A stretch of 64,000 nucleotides of DNA from Roseburia rectibacter (GTDB lineage: Bacteria; Bacillota; Clostridia; Lachnospirales; Lachnospiraceae), in the NCBI RefSeq assembly GCF_014287515.2, contig NZ_CP092473.1:3817501-3881500 (forward strand). Reading direction: 5' to 3'. The notes under the pieces were generated by a model, which saw only the letters and a program-made list of their open reading frames with translations, did not search any database and was not told where the DNA came from. Positions 42,234 through 52,414 of this stretch are shown here, piece after piece. Within the stretch, counting starts at the first letter, position 1. Each line of letters begins with the position of its first letter. A program made the position numbers and the translations under genes.

Positions 42234-45200
42234 TTAAACGAGTTTTACAGTAACAACTTCATACGGTTTCAGTTGTACACAAACCACTCCGTCTTTCAAC
42301 TCTAATTCTGCTTCTTCCTCCTCGAGCAGATTGCAGGCAAACGCTTTGTTGTAGTTCCCCTCAACTACAAGATTTGTCTTTGTGAGTGCATTTTCGCTCT
42401 CATACATACGGATAATGATGCCATGACCGGACTCTGCACACTTGATCGTCTCTAATACAACGTTGGACCTGTCCACAGATGCTTTTGACAACAGGCTTCC
42501 CGGCTTTCCTCCTGCCACTGCAATAGCCGGCTGGTTCAGGTCATATGCCTGCTCCACGGTCTTTGCTTCCTGCCATTTTTCCGCATGCGGATAGATTGCA
42601 TAGGTAAAATAGTGCTCTTCCTGATCTGCCACCGGATTCGGTTCGATGCCGGATTTAATCAGTGTCAGTGCCATATCAGAATCCTTCACGGAATGTCCAT
42701 ATTTGCAGTCATTTAACATGCTGACTCCGTAGTGACCTTCCGAGAGATCGATCCATTTCTGTCCGCAGCTCTCAAAACGTGCTTTATCCCAGCTCGTATT
42801 GGTATGCACTTTGCGTGTCAGATTACCAAACTGTACATCAAATGTTGCTTCATCGGTATGTACATTGACCGGGAAATGTACCTTTAACAATGTCTGATGC
42901 TCTTTCCAGTCCACATAAGTCTCAAATTCGATCCTTCTGCTGTCTGCATAGAAATGGATCTTCTGGCGGATCACAGAATTGCTTTCTTTCCGCTCCATCT
43001 CTAACGTTGCACGCACCGGACCGCACTCTGTCCATTCCATAGAAATCACATCATTGACATCCCAGTACTTTTCGGTATAGTAAATATCCACATCCCAGTT
43101 ATCAAAGCACATCGGCTTATCCTCGTACATGCGGAACTGATTGCCTTTTTTGCCATCCTGCAGTACTTCCCTGTCGTTTTCCTTATCGTAGATGCGGTCA
43201 AAACATCCCTCCGCATCCAGATGGATCGTATAAAACGGTGTCTCAAGCGTATGGTCATCCACAAGGACAAACGGTGTTTTCTGCTCAATTTCACTGGATA
43301 CAGCCGCAAATGTCTTATATCCTTTTGACGGCAGATGCTCTACATAGACCACTGCACCTTCTGCAGTCTTCTGTACCGGATAGATCACGCCCTCTGCATC
43401 CTTTAACGCTTCCGCATGGATCTCCCCAAGTTCTACGATATCACTGCGGTCGTGTCCGGTTGTATTGAAAATAGTGATGCCTTCGCCATCTCCCACGAGT
43501 GCATGGAGACGTTCCTCTTCCAGTGCTTTGATCTCTTTCTGAAGTGCAGCGTATTCTTCCTTTGTCACCTCATATACTTCATGGATCGCAGATCCAGGCA
43601 GAATATCATGGAACTGGTTGATCAGGACTTTTTTCCACATGCGGTCGAGTTCTTCTGCCGGATACGCTGCCTGTGCCTGTGCTAAAACGGACAACAGTTC
43701 CAGATCCATCAGACCAAGTTCTGCCTTACGGTTGCTACGTTTATTTCTCGCCATGGAGGTATAAGTTCCGCGATGGTACTCAAAGTAAAATTCACCTTCC
43801 CATACCGGCAGGCGTCTGTCACCTTTCACGCGCTCCTCAAGTTCTTCAAAATAGGTGCGTGAAAATTCCTGGCGTACTTTCGGAATCCCTTTGATTCCCT
43901 TTTCCATGCGGATCGAAGTCTCAAGCATTTCCCTGGTCGGACCGCCGCCGCCATCGCCGTAACCGTAGGAGACTAAGATATCGTTATTGATGTCCTTATT
44001 CTGGTAACGCATCCATCCTCCCATGATCGCATCCGGGTGCAGCATGCCATTATAGGTCGTAAAGTAATCTTTGATCGGCTGGCTCACGCCAAGGGTCGTG
44101 ATCAGGTGTGTCAGCACCTCTGTTCCATCGATTCCGCGCCACATCATCGTATCGTAAGGTACTTTATTGAACTGGTTCCATGCCAGTTTGGTTGTCATAA
44201 AATAATCGATTCCGCATTTTTTCATGATCTGCGGCAGTGCCCCGGAATAACCGAACACATCCGGCAGCCAGAGGATACGGTTGTCCACGCCAAATTCCTC
44301 TTTAAAAAAGCGTTTGCCATGCATAAACTGACGGACGAGGGATTCTCCCGATGTCAGGTTGCAATCTGCCTCGACCCACATACCGCCTTCCGGCTCCCAG
44401 CGTTTCTCTTTGATGCGCTGTTTTGCTTTCTCGTACAATTCCGGATAGCGCTCCTTTAAAAATGCATATAACTGCGGCTGGCTGGACATGAACTTATAAT
44501 TCGGGTACTCGTCCATCAGCTTTAACACAGTTGCAAAGCTGCGTCCGACTTTTTCCCTGGTCTGTGCCACAGTCCACCACCACGCAACATCGATATGCGT
44601 ATGTCCGATACAGGTTGCGATCACATCCTCATACCCTGCCATATCCTCATAAAGTGCTTTCTGGATATAAGCAGATGCTTCCCGCACACTCCGGTAAAAG
44701 CCTTCGGAATACGGGGTCCTTAGATCCAGCAGATTGATCGTCTCATTGAGCACATACTCAATATCCTTGCGGTTTTTATCATCTGCTTCCATACGGGAAA
44801 ATGCTGCAAGCGGAACCCACAGGTCATAATAGAGTTTTTCGATCTCTGCATCGATCTCCTCGATCTGTGTGCGGAGCGCAAATTCCTCATGCATGATCCC
44901 GGTATATGCCTGCAGATCGATGGTCAGTGTCTCTCCTGCCTTTCCGCTTCTTGTGATCAGGCACTCCCTGTGGTTCATATCGATACCCTGATAAACCTCC
45001 CCGTTCACAAACACGATAAACTGCGGATTTCTTCCGTCATCCCACTCGTCGATCTGTGAGGAAACGCGGATCCATATGCTTTTGCCATCCAGCTCCTCCG
45101 GAACGGTATAGGTCGTGCGGAACCAGTAATGACGGTCCTTGCCATACCAGTGCATGGTCTTGCAGTCAAAGTTTTCCCAGGCTGCCTCGTCTTTTAATGC

Positions 45201-45323
45201 ATCCTCCGGGTGAATAAAGTTTCCTTCCTTGTACTCCCACTGTGTCAGTGGAAATACCTGTTTTACTTTTAATTTCTTAAGTTCGTTGCAAATTACACCG
45301 ACTCTTTTGTCTAAGAAATCCAT
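42234..45323 (-). CDS. GH38-family alpha-mannosidase (long form)
   Basis: 1029 residues, the length of the class II cytosolic alpha-mannosidases. A galactose-binding-like N-terminal domain (about 25-160) leads into the barrel. Zinc ligands H241 and D245 lie in GHTHIDVAWWW, and the nucleophile D355 is in LPDVFGYSG. C-terminal beta-domains cover the rest. No signal peptide. GH38 enzymes release alpha-mannose from N-glycans or other mannosides, retaining the configuration. It is the fourth hydrolase gene of the long operon and has its own cre-like site upstream. A second, shorter GH38 is at 58.9-61.6 kb, so the two probably cut different linkages. Confidence 0.95.
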   Translation of the reverse strand: MDFLDKRVGVICNELKKLKVKQVFPLTQWEYKEGNFIHPEDALKDEAAWENFDCKTMHWYGKDRHYWFRTTYTVPEELDGKSIWIRVSSQIDEWDDGRNPQFIVFVNGEVYQGIDMNHRECLITRSGKAGETLTIDLQAYTGIMHEEFALRTQIEEIDAEIEKLYYDLWVPLAAFSRMEADDKNRKDIEYVLNETINLLDLRTPYSEGFYRSVREASAYIQKALYEDMAGYEDVIATCIGHTHIDVAWWWTVAQTREKVGRSFATVLKLMDEYPNYKFMSSQPQLYAFLKERYPELYEKAKQRIKEKRWEPEGGMWVEADCNLTSGESLVRQFMHGKRFFKEEFGVDNRILWLPDVFGYSGALPQIMKKCGIDYFMTTKLAWNQFNKVPYDTMMWRGIDGTEVLTHLITTLGVSQPIKDYFTTYNGMLHPDAIMGGWMRYQNKDINNDILVSYGYGDGGGGPTREMLETSIRMEKGIKGIPKVRQEFSRTYFEELEERVKGDRRLPVWEGEFYFEYHRGTYTSMARNKRSNRKAELGLMDLELLSVLAQAQAAYPAEELDRMWKKVLINQFHDILPGSAIHEVYEVTKEEYAALQKEIKALEEERLHALVGDGEGITIFNTTGHDRSDIVELGEIHAEALKDAEGVIYPVQKTAEGAVVYVEHLPSKGYKTFAAVSSEIEQKTPFVLVDDHTLETPFYTIHLDAEGCFDRIYDKENDREVLQDGKKGNQFRMYEDKPMCFDNWDVDIYYTEKYWDVNDVISMEWTECGPVRATLEMERKESNSVIRQKIHFYADSRRIEFETYVDWKEHQTLLKVHFPVNVHTDEATFDVQFGNLTRKVHTNTSWDKARFESCGQKWIDLSEGHYGVSMLNDCKYGHSVKDSDMALTLIKSGIEPNPVADQEEHYFTYAIYPHAEKWQEAKTVEQAYDLNQPAIAVAGGKPGSLLSKASVDRSNVVLETIKCAESGHGIIIRMYESENALTKTNLVVEGNYNKAFACNLLEEEEAELELKDGVVCVQLKPYEVVTVKLV

Positions 45324-45355
45324 ATTTTCCTCCTTGTCTTGTTTTCTTTCTATAT

Positions 45356-45369
45356 TAAGATCGTTTCCA
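45356..45369 (-). promoter_or_regulatory. Cre-like CcpA site before the long GH38 gene
   Basis: On the minus strand TGGAAACGATCTTA, 12 of 14 against TGWAANCGNTNWCA. It lies beside a weak -10 (TAATAT) in the 103-bp gap, and the gap also has an 8-bp inverted repeat (CATGATGC/GCATCATG). It suggests an internal catabolite-repressed promoter. Confidence 0.45.
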
Positions 45370-45426
45370 ATCTTTATATAAGTTCCATGATGCAGCCCAT
45401 TAAATTATCTGGCAGCTGCATTAGCA

Positions 45427-47682
45427 TCATGATTCATACTTTAATTTCCCTGTAATATATACTTTTTCGTTGTTGCTTCTGTAGGATAACAAAACCGTTC
45501 TGCTTTTCTCATCCCATACAGACTGCAGTTCCATGTTTTTCCCGCTTTCTGTATGTGCACATAAATCTTCCGGTTTCCCCGGCAGGCGGATCCTCATATT
45601 CACCTGAATGTGATCAATTGCCTTCGCCTCAATACTAAGCTGTCCGTTTTCACATACCATATTTTCAATACGCGCTGCCGTTGCGATAATCCTTACATCT
45701 TCTTTTATCTTTTCAAGATCAAACAGCAGCTTTTCCTGCCCGGGTTCTACCAAAACCCGCTCCACGACCGGATATTTATCTTCATACAGATCCACAAACA
45801 GACCCTCTTTTGTATAAACCGATCCCATATCCGATTCCTGCATGGACGCTATCACAATATACGGATCCCTTCTTACCGACAGATAATTGCACATCTTCCA
45901 GTGATATCCGCCCATCTTAAGTCCTTCCCGGATCCAGTTGCGGTATTTATCTGCGATCGCTTCATTCACGCTTAACAGCGCAGGAACTTCATTCCATACG
46001 AGAACATTTCCCTCTCCGATCCGGTAACATCCATTGGCTGGTTCCTTATCCATTCCAAACTCTGCAAAAAGATGTTGTGCAGGCGTGTCGCAGAAAAATT
46101 TCTGCCACCATTCCTGTAAATAATTATATGGATCAAAGTCTTTTCCAATATAAAAAAGTGTGCCTCCCTGTTTTACCCATTCCACCAGTTTGTGATGAAA
46201 TTCTTCACTTTCCGGTTTCATAAATTCATAACTTAAGATCAGATACCGATATTTTCTCAGATACTCATCATAGCGGACCATGTGATCAAAATATACCGGC
46301 TGTATCGGTAAACCATATTTTAATAATGGCAGTGTCAGTCCAAACCAGTCCGGGAATGCGCAGCATTCTTTATACGCATATTCCATTTTTTCCATGGATA
46401 AAAGAAGCTGACGTTCTTCTTCCTTTTGAAAAATAAGACGGTTCATCCAATCTTCCATTCCCGACAGATTGATCTTCTGCCCATGATGTTCCACATGATC
46501 CGGGTATGTCCGTTGGTACATACAGCTATCCGCTAAAAATACACCGACCGCATCTTTTTCTGTTTCGTTTTCCCCTTTGGTCATATCTCCCAGTGTCTGT
46601 ATCATACTTGCCAGAAATGTCGCGTAGGTATCCGGGATATTTTTTGCACCTTCCATATCCTCCGTCGGGATCATCCCCTCCGCAAGACCGACTTTTCTTG
46701 GATATCTTCCCTTAAACACCCTGTTTGGCCACGGACACACCTCGTAGTGATCCACATCCGGCCAGAATAAAGCTGCTGTCAGAGTCTTTTTATATTTATC
46801 TTCATACTCTTCCCAGCCATGCTCCGGGTTATCTTCCACCGGATCCTGTAAAAACCATACTTCCTTATCTGTCCCTTTAACCAGTTCCTGCATGATGCCA
46901 TATTCTAAATACGCCGTCTCAAATGTTCTGCTCTTATAATGGCCCTCATATACGTTTCCTGTGCCACTCGTCCCCGTCCATACCTGTGCGATAAAACCAT
47001 CCACCTCATCGACATCCAAAAGACGGCTTTCCGGACTCATGATCTTCCACTGTGCATAATTTACCAGACTATGCGTCGCCACATAAAAATGGATCTCTTT
47101 CCCCGTTTTTCTTCCATACTCTTTGATATTTCTGCTGAGATGTCTGACAAGCCTTCCATATAAATATGCTTTTAATCTGGAACTGCGGTATTTCGCATTG
47201 ATATTTGTATGGGGCGGTTCCCAATCCACGCCATAATATGCCAGATATTCTTTTTTAAATGCCTCCGAATATCCTCCCGCTTCCCAGAATTCGGGTTCTT
47301 CCATATAAATTTCTGTGATCCCTTTATCTATGAGAGTACATAAATGTTCCGTCAGATATTGGATAAAAGACCGTGTCGGCACCATATATGGTGTATCAAC
47401 CCCGTGCAGGATCGGGTTTCCGTTCCGGTCCGTCTGACATTCATCCCAGTGCTCCTTTCCGTCCCACCTGCCGCACAGATACTCTTTATAATTTCCCCAG
47501 GCGCACCCAAGCATTAAATGTACCTTATAGCCCCGCTCCCTATATTGCTGCATCCGGGATTCTAAAGATTCATTCAGACCATAGACCATAACGAAATCCG
47601 TCTGAAGGTCAATCTCTGATGACCACGGTTCTATCTCCTGAAACCCCGTTTTGATTTCTTCTTTTTCTCTTATAAAAGCCAT
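45427..47682 (-). CDS. Unassigned large protein, GH42-like barrel plus amidotransferase-like domain (candidate glycoside hydrolase B)
   Basis: 751 residues, no signal peptide. I do not recognise the family with certainty. The first half looks like a TIM barrel: 'YKVHLMLGCAWGNYKEYL', 'DKGITEIYMEEPEFWEAGGY' (a glutamate-rich strand end where clan GH-A enzymes keep their acid/base), and 'EVWFLQDPVEDNPEHGWEEY'. From about 480, 'LILSYEFMKPESEEFHHKLV' and 'EWVKQGGTLFYIGKDFD' resemble the GH42 trimerisation/amidotransferase-like domain. The end is beta-rich. It sits between the GH38 gene and a protein of the same layout, within the mannoside operon. Activity on a beta-linked mannose, galactose or fucose of the glycan is a guess. 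Confidence 0.6.
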   Translation of the reverse strand: MAFIREKEEIKTGFQEIEPWSSEIDLQTDFVMVYGLNESLESRMQQYRERGYKVHLMLGCAWGNYKEYLCGRWDGKEHWDECQTDRNGNPILHGVDTPYMVPTRSFIQYLTEHLCTLIDKGITEIYMEEPEFWEAGGYSEAFKKEYLAYYGVDWEPPHTNINAKYRSSRLKAYLYGRLVRHLSRNIKEYGRKTGKEIHFYVATHSLVNYAQWKIMSPESRLLDVDEVDGFIAQVWTGTSGTGNVYEGHYKSRTFETAYLEYGIMQELVKGTDKEVWFLQDPVEDNPEHGWEEYEDKYKKTLTAALFWPDVDHYEVCPWPNRVFKGRYPRKVGLAEGMIPTEDMEGAKNIPDTYATFLASMIQTLGDMTKGENETEKDAVGVFLADSCMYQRTYPDHVEHHGQKINLSGMEDWMNRLIFQKEEERQLLLSMEKMEYAYKECCAFPDWFGLTLPLLKYGLPIQPVYFDHMVRYDEYLRKYRYLILSYEFMKPESEEFHHKLVEWVKQGGTLFYIGKDFDPYNYLQEWWQKFFCDTPAQHLFAEFGMDKEPANGCYRIGEGNVLVWNEVPALLSVNEAIADKYRNWIREGLKMGGYHWKMCNYLSVRRDPYIVIASMQESDMGSVYTKEGLFVDLYEDKYPVVERVLVEPGQEKLLFDLEKIKEDVRIIATAARIENMVCENGQLSIEAKAIDHIQVNMRIRLPGKPEDLCAHTESGKNMELQSVWDEKSRTVLLSYRSNNEKVYITGKLKYES

Positions 47683-47697
47683 ACTTTCACCTGCTCT

Positions 47698-49890
47698 TTA
47701 TTCACGCTCAATCCATACCGCTGAATGTGGCAATAACACGGTATCATTCACTGGATTTGTAAATTTCCGTTTTCCTTTTAAATTTCCAATCTCATACGGT
47801 GTTGACCGATGGTTTACCAAAACCATTCCCGTCTCAAACACACCTGTTTCAATGCCTCTTTCACAGATTCCTGAAACAGGTTTTCCACATACCCCTAACA
47901 GATCTTCCAACAGTGTACTTCTTGCCTGAATGATCGGATACATTTCTTTATTTCTCTGTTCATATGGTACATGTGGTATATTTTTTGCCACATAAGAAGC
48001 ACCTAACTGTACTCCGCAGGAAATAACCTTTCCTTTTTCAATTTCCTGCATAACAATACATTTGCCCGCATCGTCTGCATACGCACTGATACATCTTCCT
48101 GTCTCATATCTCTGAAATTCACAGCCCTGTGGAATGACAGGCTTTTGATATATGTACGGTGTTTTTTCACATGGGATCCCCTGAATGCCGAAACAGTTTT
48201 TACTTAACCCGCAGTCTGGTCCATGTAGCACGACTCCCCCATTTGTCACCCATTCCCGGATCATTTTTTCCATGTCTGTGTGTTCTTCCGCAAAATAACA
48301 GTCATTGGATGGAACGATCAGCATCTTATAGGCGTTTAATTTATTCCCTAAAATGTCCTGATAGCTGATGACATCCGTCTGATACCCAAGATCACAGCAT
48401 ATTTCATACCACCCCAGCATATCCAGCCGGCGGATCTCATTATTTTCCACATCAAACGGTTCATAATCTGACATCTCGGATGGAAAAAGGATTGCGATCT
48501 CTTTAAATTTACTTTTTCCCCTTTTTGGAATCACTTCTGCACACCAGGTATTTCCCCTTCTCAGTGAATCTAAAAAGTCATCTTCCATGCGATTTAGCAC
48601 ACCGCCATCATCAAGTCCGTTCATCCCATAGGAAGTGTAGCCATCTACCCCGCACGCGGTCATGGTACCCACAATTTCTTCCGGCGTTAAAAATGCATAC
48701 AGATCCCGGTAAATATAACGTCCCCAATAGATACCGCCGATACATTCTTTTCCTTCATTCATCACGCGCATCATACTGTGCTGGCAGGAAGTGACATAGG
48801 CATCCGGACTCGCATCCGGTCTTGCCGGAACTGTTATGAAATGGCAGGAATCCACATATGGACTGATCGCATACATATCGATCCCCCGCATTGCAGTATC
48901 CCACAATTCACTGTAATCCGGATTGTCACTGTCACATTGTTTCTGGCTGTACACATTAAAAAAATATCCCCACTGCGACAGATCCGGACAAAGGAATAAT
49001 TCCGGGTGGTCTTTTTTGAGGCGTGTCTGCATATCTTTAAAGTACAGCCGCAGTTCTTCTATTTTCCAGGACATGTTATCTTTCCATATCCAGAACTTCT
49101 TTGTTCTTTTTTTGATATCCTCTCCGGTATAACAGCTTCCCTCTCCATAAATCACAGAATACCAGTAATCCTCTGGTTTTAACTGCTTAAAATCATCGAT
49201 ATCCAGATCGTACCTCTCATTGAATAACGATATATTGTTTTTATATTTCTCTTGTAAAAATTTCTGATAGCGTTCTATTCCATCCTGGTCAAAACTTGGC
49301 GCTGCAATCGGATCCCACATCGTACATGTTGGAAGGACCTGTTTTTGTCCCAACCGGCAGGTGGTACAGCCCTCCCCGTACATTTGAAGGATCTGGTCTA
49401 CATGCTCTGCCATCGTTTCTCTCGCAGTATCTGACCAGTACTTGTACCATTTTCCACCTTTTTGATCTATTGTCACGACCTCTTCCCCAAATACAGGTGG
49501 ACTGAAACGGATATGCGGGTACAAATTATCGCCATTCAAATATAACACCAGGAAATTATACGTTAATCCATGTTTCAATGCAGACTGCCCCATATATTCC
49601 TGCATTTTTACATATTGGCTCCGTTCTCCGGTTTTATAGCGTTCCCTGAAATCTTCCCAGTCTTTTGTGTCAAACATAACGCTGTTATAACCAAGATTTT
49701 TGATCAGTTCCATCGTCTCATCCACAAAATCCGGATCGTCATATCCCGGACTGTAAAAATTTCCAAATATTACATTCATATATGGTTTTCCCGAATTTTT
49801 CTCTATCATTCTTTTCTCCCACTGCTGTTTCCAGAAATTTTTTGCAAAAACAGAGCTGTCACAAATAATATTATTATTATTTTGTAACAA
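47698..49890 (-). CDS. Unassigned large protein, GH42-like barrel plus amidotransferase-like domain (candidate glycoside hydrolase A)
   Basis: 730 residues from a TTG at 49890; an ATG at 49809 with GGGAG 6 bases upstream (MIEKNSGKPYMNVIFG) is a good alternative start. No signal peptide. The barrel half has 'ETMELIKNLGYNSVMFDTKD' and 'FDQDGIERYQKFLQEKYKNN', a pattern like GH42 'FREWLKKKYGTIEALNEAW'. Yet the acid/base place reads TCTMWDPIAAPS rather than NE, and the later strand reads ECIGGIYWGRYI. From about 500, 'AYKMLIVPSNDCYFAEEHTD' and 'REWVTNGGVVLHGPDCG' are amidotransferase-like. It lies next to GH130 in the operon. It may be a new family or a GH164-like relative. Confidence 0.6.
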   Translation of the reverse strand: MLQNNNNIICDSSVFAKNFWKQQWEKRMIEKNSGKPYMNVIFGNFYSPGYDDPDFVDETMELIKNLGYNSVMFDTKDWEDFRERYKTGERSQYVKMQEYMGQSALKHGLTYNFLVLYLNGDNLYPHIRFSPPVFGEEVVTIDQKGGKWYKYWSDTARETMAEHVDQILQMYGEGCTTCRLGQKQVLPTCTMWDPIAAPSFDQDGIERYQKFLQEKYKNNISLFNERYDLDIDDFKQLKPEDYWYSVIYGEGSCYTGEDIKKRTKKFWIWKDNMSWKIEELRLYFKDMQTRLKKDHPELFLCPDLSQWGYFFNVYSQKQCDSDNPDYSELWDTAMRGIDMYAISPYVDSCHFITVPARPDASPDAYVTSCQHSMMRVMNEGKECIGGIYWGRYIYRDLYAFLTPEEIVGTMTACGVDGYTSYGMNGLDDGGVLNRMEDDFLDSLRRGNTWCAEVIPKRGKSKFKEIAILFPSEMSDYEPFDVENNEIRRLDMLGWYEICCDLGYQTDVISYQDILGNKLNAYKMLIVPSNDCYFAEEHTDMEKMIREWVTNGGVVLHGPDCGLSKNCFGIQGIPCEKTPYIYQKPVIPQGCEFQRYETGRCISAYADDAGKCIVMQEIEKGKVISCGVQLGASYVAKNIPHVPYEQRNKEMYPIIQARSTLLEDLLGVCGKPVSGICERGIETGVFETGMVLVNHRSTPYEIGNLKGKRKFTNPVNDTVLLPHSAVWIERE

Positions 49891-49902
49891 CTCCGTTTTT
49901 TA

Positions 49903-50889
49903 TTACATACTTTCCATGCTTTCCATTAATTCATTTACTGTCGTAAACGCAAGTCCTGTAACTGTATCTGCACAGCCATAGTAAATTGCAATTCTTCCTG
50001 TTTCTGCGTCCGTAAGCGCAGCACACGGAAATACGACATTCGGAACATCTCCCATACACTCATAAATTTCATGTGGTGCCAGAATATAATTTTTTGTCCG
50101 CTTTAAGACTTTCCATGGTTGTTCGAGATCTAACAGTGCACAGCCCATACGGTATACAAAACCGTTACAGGTGTTGATAACACCGTGGTAGATCACAAGC
50201 CATCCTTCTTCTGTCTCGATCGGGATACAGCCTGCACCAATTTTGGTTGACTGCCATGCTGACTCGTCCCCTTTGATGGTTCCCATCACATATCTGTGGA
50301 CACCCCAGTGTTTCATGTCAGGACTTTCACTGACGAAGATATCTCCAAACGGCGTATGTCCATTATCACTTGGACGGCTTAACATATAGTAGTTTCCATT
50401 GATCTTTCTCGGAAAAAGAACTCCATTTCTGTTAAATGGCAAAAATGCATTTTCCAACTGATAAAATGTTTTAAAATCAAATGTATAACCTACGCCGATC
50501 GTTGGATATCCATGATATCCATTACACCAGGTGATATAATAGCGGTCCTCTATAAAACATACTCTCGGATCATATCTGTAATCTCTTTTTCCAATCTCTT
50601 CATCATCACAGTGGAATACGATCGGATCATCCGAAATATCCCAATGGATCCCGTCTTTACTAAACCCTGCAAAGATATCCATACTGATCGATCTGCTGTC
50701 GCAGCGGAATATTCCTGCATATCCATCTTCAAACGGAACGACCGCACTGTTAAAAATGCTGTTTGAATTTCTGGTCGCAAAGCGATCAATGATTGGATTT
50801 GCTTTATATCTCCATACAGGAAGTTTATCGTTTTCGTCCTTGTCTTGCCATGGCATATCCGGCAATGCTTTTCCTACTATTTTACTCAT
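49903..50889 (-). CDS. GH130-family beta-1,4-mannosyl phosphorylase
   Basis: 328 residues, five-bladed propeller family. Typical motifs are '[20 protein letters not shown]', D107 in '[17 protein letters not shown]' and '[20 protein letters not shown]'. GH130 enzymes split beta-1,4-mannosides with phosphate to give mannose-1-phosphate. The length and motifs match those acting on Man-beta-1,4-GlcNAc (N-glycan core) or mannooligosaccharides. With GH85, GH38 and GH125 in the same island, Man-beta-1,4-GlcNAc is the best guess. It is cytoplasmic and lies just after the binding lipoprotein gene. Confidence 0.92.
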   Translation of the reverse strand: MSKIVGKALPDMPWQDKDENDKLPVWRYKANPIIDRFATRNSNSIFNSAVVPFEDGYAGIFRCDSRSISMDIFAGFSKDGIHWDISDDPIVFHCDDEEIGKRDYRYDPRVCFIEDRYYITWCNGYHGYPTIGVGYTFDFKTFYQLENAFLPFNRNGVLFPRKINGNYYMLSRPSDNGHTPFGDIFVSESPDMKHWGVHRYVMGTIKGDESAWQSTKIGAGCIPIETEEGWLVIYHGVINTCNGFVYRMGCALLDLEQPWKVLKRTKNYILAPHEIYECMGDVPNVVFPCAALTDAETGRIAIYYGCADTVTGLAFTTVNELMESMESM

Positions 50890-50903
50890 ATTTACTGTTC
50901 TTC

Positions 50904-52367
50904 CTACTGTTTATTTGCTAAAAATTCATCAATCTGTGACTGTGCCTCATCTAAGACATCCTGGAATCCTGCATTCATTAATTCCTCTTTGATCTCCGGA
51001 ACTGCTTCCTTCGGATCTCTTACACCTGTGAGGACTTCACTCTTGTAACGTAACCATACTTCTGTACAGTTTGATAACTGATCCTCAACGTTTGATGTAT
51101 CAAATGTAAATCCTAACAGAACAGATGGTACTGCATTTTCATTTAACTCTTTCACTTCATCCCACTGATTTACAGTATCTGTATCCTGCTGTGTAACGGT
51201 AAAGAATGTTCCCTGTGTATAACCTGCCATTGTCCAGTCTTCATTGAGTTTGTGAACTTTATTGTCATCTGTGTACTCAAAGTTTACTCCCTCTTCTCCA
51301 TAGTAGAACATATCCCTAAGAGTCGTATCTGTATTTACAAGATCTAAGAACTGTAAACATTTCTCAGGATATTTTGTATTTGCAGAGATCATGTTAATAG
51401 AACCGCGAACTGTATCATTCGATAAGATCGTATCGCCAATTTTTGCAACCTCAACATCTTTTCCCATCTGTGGACCCCAGGATGTCTGTGCTGCGGTAGA
51501 CCATCCCTGTGCCACTCTCCAGACATTATATACACGGCCTTCGGAAAGTGTAGATGCATCCGGATTGATAATACCGTCCTGATACCACTCATGAATGGTC
51601 TCTAACTCTGAATAAATATCATCCTGTTCCAGTGTATAGCATACTTTCGCATCTTTATCATTGTACTTTACACCAAGTGCCTGGCATCCGGCACCTAACT
51701 GATCATAAGTATCAAAGATATAATACAGACCATCATTCTTTACATAGACCGGATAATCATTGGTATCACTTTTGATCTGCTTAAAGGTATCTGTCAGGGA
51801 AGATATGTCTGTCATAGATTCAATATCAAGATTATACTTGTCAACGATCTCCTTATCCCAGATCGCATAATTGGATAATGAGCTGTCTTTGTAGGTCGGA
51901 ACTGCATAAATCTTTCCATCGATCGCTACTGCATCCCAATAGTCACTTGGCATAAGTTCCTTCAAGCCCGGCATATTATCATCGATCAGATCTGTAATGT
52001 CATAGTAAGCTCCGAGTTTTGTATCAGATGTATAAACATTTCCGTTGCCGAAAATAATGTCATAATCTTCATTGGTACTGATAATGATATTTCTACGGTT
52101 ATCCCAGTCTCCCCAGGCAACTACTTCCATATCAATATTTACACCTATTTTTTCGCCGACATAATCATTCACTTTCTTTACCCAGGAATCATAGTTATCC
52201 GGCATTCCACTTCCAATTGTGACCCACTTCAAAGTAACGATATCATCGCTTTTACTGCCTGAAGCGGTGGAGTCCCCCTGGCTTTCAGAACTATTTCCAC
52301 ACCCTGCGAATAATCCTGCGGTCATCATTGCTGCAAGCCCCAATGACACAATTCTCTTTTTCATCAT
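50904..52367 (-). CDS. Oligosaccharide-binding lipoprotein of the glycan island
   Basis: 487 residues. Signal [20 protein letters not shown] with lipobox FAGC, then a Ser/Asp-rich linker. The binding fold is of the LplA-associated long type ('[20 protein letters not shown]', '[20 protein letters not shown]'). It is the third gene of the operon, after two permeases. It probably captures the glycan that GH85 frees outside the cell; ligand inferred from the neighbours. No ATPase is encoded here. Confidence 0.92.
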   Translation of the reverse strand: MMKKRIVSLGLAAMMTAGLFAGCGNSSESQGDSTASGSKSDDIVTLKWVTIGSGMPDNYDSWVKKVNDYVGEKIGVNIDMEVVAWGDWDNRRNIIISTNEDYDIIFGNGNVYTSDTKLGAYYDITDLIDDNMPGLKELMPSDYWDAVAIDGKIYAVPTYKDSSLSNYAIWDKEIVDKYNLDIESMTDISSLTDTFKQIKSDTNDYPVYVKNDGLYYIFDTYDQLGAGCQALGVKYNDKDAKVCYTLEQDDIYSELETIHEWYQDGIINPDASTLSEGRVYNVWRVAQGWSTAAQTSWGPQMGKDVEVAKIGDTILSNDTVRGSINMISANTKYPEKCLQFLDLVNTDTTLRDMFYYGEEGVNFEYTDDNKVHKLNEDWTMAGYTQGTFFTVTQQDTDTVNQWDEVKELNENAVPSVLLGFTFDTSNVEDQLSNCTEVWLRYKSEVLTGVRDPKEAVPEIKEELMNAGFQDVLDEAQSQIDEFLANKQ

Positions 52368-52414
52368 AAAATTTTCCTCCTAAATCTGATATCTCTTATT
52401 TTGTTTACACGGTA

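Noticed and set aside
45356..45426. Strong independent promoter before the long GH38
   Set aside because: The -10 is fair but no good -35 is present; only the cre-like site is listed.
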